Assembly (NCBI GenBank): GCA_900757415.1
Contig: CAAENU010000184.1
Coordinates: 1 to 29,031 of the forward strand
Reading direction: 5' to 3'
Origin: an uncultured Oscillospiraceae bacterium
Lineage (GTDB): Bacteria; Bacillota; Clostridia; Oscillospirales; Oscillospiraceae
DNA length: 29,031 nt
Under the pieces are notes generated by a model. It ran no database searches. It had not been told where the DNA came from and saw only the letters and a list, made by a program, of their open reading frames with translations. This document shows, piece by piece, positions 1-7,161 of the stretch. The position numbers and the translations under genes were made by a program. How positions within the stretch are numbered: position 1 is the first letter of the stretch; the number at the start of each line of letters is the position of its first letter.

Positions 1-380
1 CCTGCACCAAGGATGGCGTTGAGACCCGCACCTGCGAAGTCTGCCGGACGGCGGAGACCCGCGCGGTGAAGGCCACCGGCCATAAGTTTGGCGCATGGGA
101 AATCACCAAGCCTGCCACCCTGACCGAGACCGGCGTCAGAACCCGCACCTGCACCGTTTGCCAGGAAACCGAAACCCAGACGATCCCCAAGCTGAGAAGA
201 GGTCCTGCGCAGCCTCCTGCCGCCACGCAGCCTGGAGCCACACAGCCGGCGAATACGTCCACTGTCAAGAGCTCTCAGACCGGTGACGGCAGTCAGATGA
301 CTCTGTGGCTGGGCGGCGCGCTGCTTTCCGCTGCGGCGCTGGCCGTGTTGGTCCGTCAGAAGAAGCGTATTGTCAAGTAA
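1..380 (+). CDS. Cell-surface repeat protein, C-terminal part (5' end outside window)
   Basis: The reading frame is open from base 3 to the TAA at 378-380, so the true start lies upstream; the internal GTG at 66 is only the first possible start codon inside the window. Two copies of a cysteine-pair unit with core GVxTRTCxVC are visible 39 residues apart, joined by a GHKFG-W-TKPAT stretch, a repeat style common in large surface proteins of gut Clostridia. A Thr/Pro/Ala-rich spacer follows, then SQTGD, a hydrophobic segment of about 18 residues and the basic tail RQKKRIVK. This order resembles a sortase sorting signal, although the motif is not a canonical LPxTG. The protein is probably wall- or membrane-anchored; its main function is not visible. 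It lies 84 bp before a DUF4430 lipoprotein, so the two may be functionally linked. Confidence 0.75.
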   Translation, partial: CTKDGVETRTCEVCRTAETRAVKATGHKFGAWEITKPATLTETGVRTRTCTVCQETETQTIPKLRRGPAQPPAATQPGATQPANTSTVKSSQTGDGSQMTLWLGGALLSAAALAVLVRQKKRIVK

Positions 381-406
381 CCACGGTAGACATCATATGA
401 TACCCC

Positions 407-436
407 GCGCAGGGGCGCCCGATGGCGCCCCTGCGC
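407..436 (+). terminator. GC-rich hairpin after the surface protein
   Basis: A perfect 13-bp inverted repeat (407-419 with 424-436) surrounds a CGAT loop between two genes. No T-run follows, so it may be a weak terminator, an attenuator or an mRNA 3' stabiliser. The rest of this gap shows only the ribosome site at 452-457 and no convincing promoter. Confidence 0.5.
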
Positions 437-464
437 ACAGCGCTATATACGAAGGGAGCAACGG

Positions 465-1358
465 ATGAATAAGAATCGAGTAAAGCGGATATTAGCAGCG
501 CTGCTAGCGGCGCTGACATTGTTGTCTCTGGCGGCTTGCGGCGGCAATACCGCCGCTGCTGATGATGAAACCGGCGACGCCGCTGTGCAGCAGACAGAGG
601 AACAGAAAAAAACCGACACGGCAAAGGCAGATACGAAAAAGGCCGATTCGGCAAAGAACGATACCCCCCAAAAGGACGCATCCAAAGCGAAAGATGCCAA
701 AAAAGACAGCACGAAACAAGAGGATGTAAAGCAGGACCCTCCCAAGCAGGAGACACCTGAGCAGGAAGAACCCAAACAGGAAGAGCCAAAACAAGAAGAA
801 CCCAAGCAGGAGGAGCCTAAAAAGGAAGAACCCAAGCAGATTATTGATCCCTCCACAGGCAAAGATAAGTATCTGACCGACCCGGTACCCGAGGGAAAGC
901 CGGTTCCTGTGGAGCCGGAGGATACCACGGTGGATACCAGCAAGAAGCACACCTGTACCTTCTCCATCTCCTGCAGCACCATTCTGAATAATATGGATCT
1001 GTGCGAGGAGTCCAAGCAGGGCATTGTTCCCGCTGGCGGCACGATCCTGTCCACCACCACGGTGACCTTCTCCGAGGGTGAAAGTGTTTTCGACGTATTG
1101 CAGCGTGTCTGCCGTGACAACGGTATTCACATGGAGTACAGCTGGACGCCCATGTACAACAGCGCCTATGTGGAGGGCATCGCCAATCTCTATGAATTTG
1201 ATGTGGGCAGCCTGTCCGGCTGGATGTACAAGGTCAACGGCTGGTTCCCCAACTATGGCTGCTCCCGCTATCAGTTGAAGGATGGCGATACGGTTTGCTG
1301 GGTCTACACCTGCGACCTGGGTTACGACGTGGGCGGCGGCTATGCCGTGGGCGGATAA
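465..1358 (+). CDS. Lipoprotein with Lys/Glu-rich linker and DUF4430 domain
   Basis: This 297-residue protein starts at an ATG behind GAAGGGAG. A type II signal peptide ends in the lipobox LAAC, so Cys25 should be lipidated and hold the protein on the outer face of the membrane. Residues 30-150 are a low-complexity, charged linker rich in Lys, Glu, Asp and Gln, including five EEPK(Q/K) units. Residues of about 160-290 match the DUF4430 pattern, the beta-grasp fold related to the C-terminal domain of transcobalamin and intrinsic factor: FDVL near 205, then SGWMYKVNGWFP near 251 and a final DGDTVCWVYT strand. DUF4430 proteins are often encoded beside ECF transporters predicted to import cobalamin. 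The next genes here are such a transporter, so a surface ligand-capture role is likely, but the ligand is inferred. Confidence 0.85.
   Translation: MNKNRVKRILAALLAALTLLSLAACGGNTAAADDETGDAAVQQTEEQKKTDTAKADTKKADSAKNDTPQKDASKAKDAKKDSTKQEDVKQDPPKQETPEQEEPKQEEPKQEEPKQEEPKKEEPKQIIDPSTGKDKYLTDPVPEGKPVPVEPEDTTVDTSKKHTCTFSISCSTILNNMDLCEESKQGIVPAGGTILSTTTVTFSEGESVFDVLQRVCRDNGIHMEYSWTPMYNSAYVEGIANLYEFDVGSLSGWMYKVNGWFPNYGCSRYQLKDGDTVCWVYTCDLGYDVGGGYAVGG
765..839 (+). repeat. Five in-frame 15-bp units encoding EEPKQ/EEPKK
   Basis: Five consecutive 15-bp units lie inside the lipoprotein gene and encode EEPKQ with one EEPKK. Codons differ between units (GAA/GAG, CCC/CCA/CCT, AAA/AAG), so the peptide is conserved more than the DNA. 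This suggests a selected spacer rather than a very recent slippage expansion. Confidence 0.85.
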
Positions 1359-1403
1359 CGGCCAGCGTCAGCACCGTCCGCCGGAAAAGAAGCCTCGGGT
1401 GTT

Positions 1404-1437
1404 CCAAGCGGTCTGCGCGCTGCCGCAGACCGCTTGG
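1404..1437 (+). terminator. Intrinsic terminator-like hairpin after the lipoprotein gene
   Basis: A perfect 14-bp stem (1404-1417 with 1424-1437) has a 6-nt loop and lies 45 bp after the stop codon. The T-rich stretch CTTTTTC starts only 13 nt after the stem, so termination strength is uncertain. It separates the lipoprotein from the promoter of the ECF operon. Confidence 0.65.
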
Positions 1438-1444
1438 ACGGCAG

Positions 1445-1473
1445 TTGCATCTTTTTCGATTCCATAGTATAAT
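1445..1473 (+). promoter_or_regulatory. Housekeeping-sigma promoter of the ECF transporter operon
   Basis: TTGCAT (1445-1450) and a perfect TATAAT (1468-1473) are separated by 17 bp. The predicted transcription start is near 1480, leaving an untranslated leader of about 200 nt before the EcfT start. Confidence 0.8.
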
Positions 1474-1479
1474 AAACCG

Positions 1480-1683
1480 TCACCATCGATTGACAAGGGG
1501 AGACACGGCTTTGCCGCTCGGGAATATGCTTGTACCGCATCAAATCCTTTGACGAAACGGCATTCCCTGAGGGACGCTTCCTGTCCGGGCACTTTTTCGA
1601 TCCGACAAAACGGCAGAGCGCCTGCCGGACGTGTCTGTTCTTGTGAGCCGATAGTACTATTCCCATGAAAGGAGGCCCGCACC
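1480..1683 (+). promoter_or_regulatory. Long 5' leader of the ECF operon, class unassigned
   Basis: No gene is evident in this stretch. Local hairpins can be drawn: CGGC-TTT-GCCG near 1515, GGAC/GTCC near 1572-1586, and CGGCAG (1611-1616) with CTGCCG (1622-1627). The ribosome site GAAAGGAGG is at 1668-1676. I looked for cobalamin, TPP and FMN riboswitch cores and did not recognise one. It may be a regulatory leader of another class or simply a long untranslated region. Confidence 0.35.
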
Positions 1684-2574
1684 ATGTCCGATACCTTTTC
1701 CCGCTATCATCCGGCGGTGAATTTTCTGTTCTTTGCGCTGGTGCTGGTCTATTCCATGGTACTGATGCACCCGGTGTGCCTGCTGATCTCTCTGCTGGGC
1801 GCGGTGCTGTACGTTATCCAGCTCAACGGCCGCAAGGGCCTGCGGCTCAGTCTGAGGATCGCCCTGCCGGTGATGCTGCTGGCGGCCCTTGTGAACCCCG
1901 CCTTCAACCACGCGGGCATGACCATCCTGACCTATCTCCCCACCGGCAATCCCCTGACGCTGGAGAGCATCCTGTACGGCCTTGCGGCGGGCGCCATGCT
2001 GTGCGCCGTGCTGCTGTGGTTCGTGTGCTACAATCGTGTTCTCACCTCCGATAAGTTCGTCTATCTCTTTGGCCGGGTGATCCCCGCTCTGTCGCTGGTG
2101 CTCAGCATGACGCTGCGGTTCGTCCCCCGTTTCAAGCAGCAGATGGACACTGTGCGGCAATCCCAGTTCTGCATCGGGCGGGACGCCAGCAGCGGCAGCG
2201 TGTGGCAGCGGGCGAAGAAAGCCGTCACCATCTTCTCCATTATGGTGACCTGGGCGCTGGAAAACGCCATCGAGACCGCCGACAGCATGAAAAGCCGGGG
2301 CTACGGCCTGAAGGGCCGCACCGCCTTCTCCATCTTCCGCATGGAGGAGCGGGATCGCTATGCCCTGCTGTGGCTGGGCTTCTGCGGCGTGTATCTCACC
2401 TGCGGCGCCATGGCCGGAGGACTGAAATGGTGGTATTTCCCGGCGCTGACGGGCACATTGGCCCAGCCCATGACCGTCAGCTTTTATCTGGTGTATCTGG
2501 CCTTGTGCCTGACGCCGGTCATTTTGGACAGAAGGGAGGCCCGGGCATGGCGCTGTTCACCATCGAGAACCTGA
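1684..2574 (+). CDS. ECF transporter transmembrane component T (EcfT/CbiQ-like)
   Basis: The 296-residue membrane protein is the energy-coupling scaffold of an energy-coupling-factor importer: it joins the ATPases to the S component that binds the vitamin. Several hydrophobic segments occupy residues 10-150, and others near the C-terminus. The cytoplasmic coupling region contains ENAIETADSMKSRGYG, matching the EcfT pattern in which an Arg-Gly pair contacts the ATPase groove. Start choice is supported by GAAAGGAGG just upstream. The last 28 bases overlap the next gene, indicating translational coupling with the ATPase/S protein. Family assignment is firm; substrate cannot be read from this subunit. 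Confidence 0.9.
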   Translation: MSDTFSRYHPAVNFLFFALVLVYSMVLMHPVCLLISLLGAVLYVIQLNGRKGLRLSLRIALPVMLLAALVNPAFNHAGMTILTYLPTGNPLTLESILYGLAAGAMLCAVLLWFVCYNRVLTSDKFVYLFGRVIPALSLVLSMTLRFVPRFKQQMDTVRQSQFCIGRDASSGSVWQRAKKAVTIFSIMVTWALENAIETADSMKSRGYGLKGRTAFSIFRMEERDRYALLWLGFCGVYLTCGAMAGGLKWWYFPALTGTLAQPMTVSFYLVYLALCLTPVILDRREARAWRCSPSRT

Positions 2575-5192
2575 CATTCTCCTACCCGGAGCAGACCATC
2601 TGCGCCATCGATCACCTGTCACTGACCGTGCCTGAGGGGGCGTTTGTGGTGCTGTGCGGCCCCTCTGGCTGCGGAAAATCCACGCTGCTGCGGCAGCTGA
2701 AGCCTGCGCTGGCCCCTCATGGTGTCCGCTCGGGCCGCATTTGCTTCCGCGATACGCCGCTGGAGCAGGTGGACGAGCGTACACAGGCTGCCCGCATCGG
2801 CTTTGTGCAGCAATCGCCGGAAAACCAGATCGTTACCGATAAGGTGTGGCACGAGCTGGCCTTCGGGCTGGAAAGCTTGGGCGAGGATACGCCCACCATA
2901 CGCCGCCGCGTGGCGGAAATGGCGTCCTTTTTCGGCATTGAGGGATGGTTTTATAAGAGTGTCACGGAGCTGTCCGGCGGACAGAAGCAGCTTTTGAACC
3001 TGGCGTCCGTCATGGCCATGCAGCCGGACGTGCTGATTCTGGACGAGCCGACCAGTCAGCTTGACCCCATCGCCGCATCGGACTTTCTGGCGGTGCTGGG
3101 CAAGATCAACCGCGAGCTGGGCACTACCATTGTGCTGACGGAGCACCGCTTAGAAGAAGCCTTCCCACTGGCCACCACCGTGGCGGTGATGGACGGCGGG
3201 CGGCTTTTGTGTACCGGAACGCCTGCGGAAGTGGGGCGGCACCTCAAGGCCATGGGCCACAGGATGTTCCTTGCTATGCCGGCCGCCATGCGCATCTGGG
3301 CGGCGGTGGAGTCCGACGCGCCCTGCCCCGTCACCGTGCGGGAGGGGCGGGATTTCCTGCAGGAGTTCGTGTCCCGTAAGCCCCTGCTGCCGCTTCCAGA
3401 GGAGCCGAAGCAGCCGAAGCGTGAGCCGGTCATCACCGTAGAGGGCGCTTGGTTCCGCTATGAGGAGAACAGCCCCGACGTGGTGAAGGGCCTTGACCTC
3501 CAACTGGGCCGGGGCGAGTTTCTGGCGCTGCTGGGCGGCAACGGCGCAGGCAAAAGCACCACATTGAAGCTGCTGAGCGGCCTGAAAAAGCCCTATCGGG
3601 GCGATATTGTGGTGTCCGGCACGTTGGGCATGCTGCCCCAGAATCCCCAGACACTGTTTGTGAAGAAAACCGTCCGTGAGGACTTGTTTGAAATTTTCTC
3701 CGGCAGCAAGCTGCCTAAGCGGCAACAGGAGGAGCGGATGGCCCGGATGGTGCAGCTGTGCCGTCTGGACACGCTGCTGGACCGCCACCCCTACGATCTG
3801 TCCGGCGGCGAGCAGCAGCGGGCCGCGCTGGCCAAGGTGCTGCTTTTGCAGCCGGAAATTCTGCTGCTGGACGAGCCTACCAAGGGCCTCGACGCGGAAT
3901 TTAAGCAGCAGTTCGCGGAAATTCTCCACGCCCTGCTGGCGCAGGGCGTTTCCCTGCTGATGGTGAGCCACGACGTGGAGTTCTGCGCCCGGTACGCCCA
4001 TCGCTGCGCCCTGTTCTTTGACGGCAGCGTCGTGACGGAGGCAACGCCCCGCGCCTTTTTCAGCGGCAACAGCTTTTATACCACCGCCGCCAACCGCATC
4101 GCCCGGCCATTGGAGCCCCATGCGGTGACGGCGGAGGACGTGATGACCGTCTGCGGCAGCGACGTGCCGCCCATGCCGGAGCTTCCGCTGGAGGCCCCGC
4201 CTCTGCCGGAACCGGCGGAGGAAACACCGGACTGGAAGCCGAAAAAGCTCCCTCTGTGGCGTAAGCTGCTGGCGGCGGTCAGCGGCGCGGGGGCGATTGC
4301 CATCTTCCTGTATGCCACCAATATCACTGAGCTTTCCAGCGCCGTTACCAGCCACGGATTGACTGCGCTGGGCGAGAAGCAGCTGTGGCTGTATCTGGTG
4401 TTCTGCGCGCTGGTGTTGGTGCTGGCGCTTTCTATCGGCCGGCGTTCCCGGCCGCCTGTAATGGTGCAGGTGCCTGCGGAAAAGCGTAAGCTTCCCAAGC
4501 GCACCGTGGCCATGGCGGTTTCCGCGCTGCTGCTGATCCCTGTGACGCTGTTCATCGGCGTATTCTATCTGGAGCGGCAGCAGTACGCCCTCGTGTCGGT
4601 GCTGGTACTCTTCGAGTGCATGCTGCCCTTCTTTCTGGTGTTTGAGGGACGCAAGCCACAGGCCCGCGAGCTGGTGGTCATCGCCGTGCTGTGCGCCATC
4701 TCCGTGGCGGGCCGGGCCGCCTTCTTCATGCTGCCCCAGTTCAAGCCGGTGATGGCCATGACCATCATCTCCGGTGTGGCCCTGGGCGGCGAGAGCGGCT
4801 TTCTGGTGGGGGCGCTGACCATGCTGGTGTCCAACATGTTCTTCTCTCAGGGGCCGTGGACGCCGTGGCAGATGTTCTGCATGGGCATCATCGGCTTCCT
4901 GGCGGGCGTGCTGTTCCGCAAGGGACTGCTGCGCCGCACACGGGGGAGCCTGTGCGTATTCGGCGTGTTCAGCGCCATCGTGATCTACGGCGGCATCATG
5001 AACCCCGCCTCGGTGCTGATGTGGGCCAATGCCGACACGCTGACGTGGAAAACCGTGCTGACCTACTACGTCACCGGCTTCCCTATGGACTGTGTGCAGG
5101 CCTCTGCCACTGTGTTTTTCCTGCTGATTGCGGCCGAGCCCATGCTGGAAAAGCTGGATCGCATCAAGCTGAAATACGGACTTATGGAATAA
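2547..5192 (+). CDS. ECF transporter: tandem ATPases fused to S component
   Basis: Start is the ATG at 2547 behind GAAGGGAGG, giving 881 residues; the frame is open further upstream, but that part lies inside ecfT. The first ATPase has Walker A GPSGCGKS at 38-45, signature LSGGQ near 142 and Walker B LILDEPT near 163. The second has GGNGAGKS at 330-337, LSGGEQQR near 418 and LLLDEPT near 441. After a Pro/Glu-rich linker, residues of about 570-881 hold several membrane segments resembling the CblT-like family of S components predicted to take up cobalamin or its precursors (conserved stretch AGRAAFFMLPQFKP). One chain thus supplies both ATPases and the substrate-binding subunit. The DUF4430 lipoprotein upstream fits cobalamin-type uptake, but this is inferred. 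A perfect bidirectional terminator follows immediately. Confidence 0.88.
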   Translation: MALFTIENLTFSYPEQTICAIDHLSLTVPEGAFVVLCGPSGCGKSTLLRQLKPALAPHGVRSGRICFRDTPLEQVDERTQAARIGFVQQSPENQIVTDKVWHELAFGLESLGEDTPTIRRRVAEMASFFGIEGWFYKSVTELSGGQKQLLNLASVMAMQPDVLILDEPTSQLDPIAASDFLAVLGKINRELGTTIVLTEHRLEEAFPLATTVAVMDGGRLLCTGTPAEVGRHLKAMGHRMFLAMPAAMRIWAAVESDAPCPVTVREGRDFLQEFVSRKPLLPLPEEPKQPKREPVITVEGAWFRYEENSPDVVKGLDLQLGRGEFLALLGGNGAGKSTTLKLLSGLKKPYRGDIVVSGTLGMLPQNPQTLFVKKTVREDLFEIFSGSKLPKRQQEERMARMVQLCRLDTLLDRHPYDLSGGEQQRAALAKVLLLQPEILLLDEPTKGLDAEFKQQFAEILHALLAQGVSLLMVSHDVEFCARYAHRCALFFDGSVVTEATPRAFFSGNSFYTTAANRIARPLEPHAVTAEDVMTVCGSDVPPMPELPLEAPPLPEPAEETPDWKPKKLPLWRKLLAAVSGAGAIAIFLYATNITELSSAVTSHGLTALGEKQLWLYLVFCALVLVLALSIGRRSRPPVMVQVPAEKRKLPKRTVAMAVSALLLIPVTLFIGVFYLERQQYALVSVLVLFECMLPFFLVFEGRKPQARELVVIAVLCAISVAGRAAFFMLPQFKPVMAMTIISGVALGGESGFLVGALTMLVSNMFFSQGPWTPWQMFCMGIIGFLAGVLFRKGLLRRTRGSLCVFGVFSAIVIYGGIMNPASVLMWANADTLTWKTVLTYYVTGFPMDCVQASATVFFLLIAAEPMLEKLDRIKLKYGLME

Positions 5193-5193
5193 A

Positions 5194-5234
5194 AGAATCG
5201 GAGCTGTACGACAATGCCGTACAGCTCCGATTCT
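5194..5234. terminator. Bidirectional terminator between convergent genes
   Basis: A perfect 17-bp stem (5194-5210 with 5218-5234) with a 7-nt loop fills the 43-bp gap between the plus-strand transporter gene and the minus-strand heptad-repeat gene. AAAA precedes it, giving a T-run on the minus strand (CTTTTATT), and TATTAT follows on the plus strand, so it can serve both transcripts. Confidence 0.85.
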
Positions 5235-5235
5235 A

Positions 5236-7161
5236 TTATGCATCGTTTTCAATGGCGTCGGTGCGGAAAATGAATTTCACGCTGTCGCCGTTGCTGCTGC
5301 TGGTGTTGATAAAGCTGCGGTAGTCGCGGGATACGTCGATGGTCGCCTGCAGCCGATCGCTCAGCTCTGTCAGGTCGCCGTCAAAGGCGTCTACCAGCTT
5401 CTCGATACCCTCCTCATTCAGCTCCTTGATGCCGTCGGCCAGCTCCAGCGAGCCGTCACGCAGCTTCTTCACGCCGTCGATCAGGTCGGGCATGTTTTTA
5501 TTCAGCTTCACCGCGCCGGCCGCAGCCTCCGCCACACCGGCGGTATAGGTCTGTAGCCCCACATAGAACGTGTTATAGCTGTCCAGCTGCTGGCGCAGCG
5601 CCAATAGCTGCTTGGCACCGGCGGAGGCCTGCGCGGTGGCGGCGTCGATCTGTGCGCGCACGGTTTCCGAGTTCATGTTCTGTTCAATCAGCAAGCTGAT
5701 CTGCTGCTCGGTATTCTGGTCGATCAGGGCCTTCACCTCGGGCGATGCCATCTGAGCCGACACGGTAGCGCTGATGTTCTGCTGCACCTCTGCGGTGTTC
5801 ATCTTGGCGTCCACCGCGCTGCTCACCGCCATCTTCACGGTGTCATCGGCCACGGCGTATTGCTCCTGCGTCATGCCCTGATTCTTCAGCACACCATCCA
5901 GCACCGATGCCTTCACCGCTGCTGTGACATTGTCGCTGACGTTCTGGCGCACCTGCTCTGTCACAGCGGCGCGAACCGTGTCCTCCTGTGCCCGGACAGC
6001 GGCGGTAACCTGCTGGCGTGCCACGGCCTCCGCCTGCGCGATCACGCTGTCAGGATCCAACTTGGCGATCACGCCGTTGAGCACGTCGGCATAGTTGCTG
6101 ATGGTCAGCTCGGGGATGGTGATCCCGGCCTCGGAGAGGGATTCGTTGGCCTGCAGCTGCTTGTTGGCGGTGTCCAGTAGGGTGTTGAATACGGTTTTGG
6201 CGCCCTCGTTCAGCTGCGCGCTGTTGGCGTCCAGCTTTTTCAGGCCGCTGGAAAGCTGCCCAACGCCGTCCGCCAGCTCATGGGATTTGTCCAGCAGCGT
6301 GTCCAGTCCGTCGAACAGCTCATCGGAGCCGTCCATCAGCTGCTCCATGGCATCCGTCAGCTTGTCAAGATCATCGGACAGCTCATCCAGCGCATCCTTG
6401 TCCAGCTTATCTTCGTCCACATCGTTAAACACGGAGTTGGTGACGACGGTCAGGGTGGTCTCAATGGAAAAATCCGTCACATCGGCGCTGACTTCCACAT
6501 AAGAGGGAATCTCCAGCTTGTCGGTATCCAGCGCCAGATTCTCCTGCAATCCGGGAAACGCCATGCCTACCACAACGGTATGGTCGCCGTCGTCCACCAG
6601 CTTGCCATTGGTCACGGATACATTGCGGAAATTCTCACTGTCCAGAATCGCGCCGGTCAGCACGGCAAAGGGTACATAGATCCTCTGGGATTTTCCGGCG
6701 ATGGTCTTGGTTTCATACTGGGTGTTTTCATAGTCAAAGCGCATGGTCACATGGCCGCTCTTGCCTGCCAGAGCATCGGCGGACACGCTCTTGCCGTCCA
6801 GTGTATAGGTGATGTGCATGGTCACGGGCAGCGGCTTGTCGGTGGTGCCCTGCCAGCAGTTGTCGTCCTTCACGTTCTGGGCATCGGTCAAGGAGGACTG
6901 GGCCTCCTGCGCGGCATTGGGATCATCCGGGTCATACTTCTGGCTGACGATGACCTTTTTGGCGCTGCCGTCTGCGTTGGCGATCACATACACCGTTTCG
7001 CCCGTGGTGGAGGAACCGACGGTATCGGTGCTGTCGGTCTGCGCTGCGGGGGTGGAAGAGGTGTCATTTTTCTGCTTGCCGGCTGCCAGCGCGGAAACAC
7101 CTGCCAGTGAGCAGACCAGCGTTGCCGCCAGCACAATGGCGATGATACGGTTCTTTTTCAT
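5236..7161 (-). CDS. Secreted coiled protein with xxxLxxG heptad repeats
   Basis: The 641-residue protein begins with a clear signal peptide (basic MKKNR, hydrophobic core, cleavage near ALAAG). No second membrane segment is evident, so it is probably exported. Beta-rich sequence in residues 50-240 is followed by long helical stretches. Two blocks carry the Leu-x-x-Gly heptad seen in YhgE/Pip-type extracellular domains, for example LMDGSDELFDGLDTLLD near 275 and LRDGSLELADGIKELNE near 585. The middle is Ala/Gln-rich helix. Its ATG overlaps the stop codon of the upstream MMPL gene, so the two are translationally coupled, and the pair probably acts together in the envelope, for example as an extracytoplasmic partner of the exporter. 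Biochemical function is unknown. Confidence 0.8.
   Translation of the reverse strand: MKKNRIIAIVLAATLVCSLAGVSALAAGKQKNDTSSTPAAQTDSTDTVGSSTTGETVYVIANADGSAKKVIVSQKYDPDDPNAAQEAQSSLTDAQNVKDDNCWQGTTDKPLPVTMHITYTLDGKSVSADALAGKSGHVTMRFDYENTQYETKTIAGKSQRIYVPFAVLTGAILDSENFRNVSVTNGKLVDDGDHTVVVGMAFPGLQENLALDTDKLEIPSYVEVSADVTDFSIETTLTVVTNSVFNDVDEDKLDKDALDELSDDLDKLTDAMEQLMDGSDELFDGLDTLLDKSHELADGVGQLSSGLKKLDANSAQLNEGAKTVFNTLLDTANKQLQANESLSEAGITIPELTISNYADVLNGVIAKLDPDSVIAQAEAVARQQVTAAVRAQEDTVRAAVTEQVRQNVSDNVTAAVKASVLDGVLKNQGMTQEQYAVADDTVKMAVSSAVDAKMNTAEVQQNISATVSAQMASPEVKALIDQNTEQQISLLIEQNMNSETVRAQIDAATAQASAGAKQLLALRQQLDSYNTFYVGLQTYTAGVAEAAAGAVKLNKNMPDLIDGVKKLRDGSLELADGIKELNEEGIEKLVDAFDGDLTELSDRLQATIDVSRDYRSFINTSSSNGDSVKFIFRTDAIENDA

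Noticed and set aside
1480..1683. Cobalamin riboswitch before the ECF operon
   Set aside because: I could not find the B12-box GCCACTG or the GGTG-containing core; the leader is left unassigned.
3150..5252. 700-codon open frame on the minus strand under the ECF ATPase/S gene
   Set aside because: It is antisense to a protein with clear ATPase motifs; its translation is His/Gln/Arg-rich and lacks any domain, a typical shadow in GC-rich DNA.
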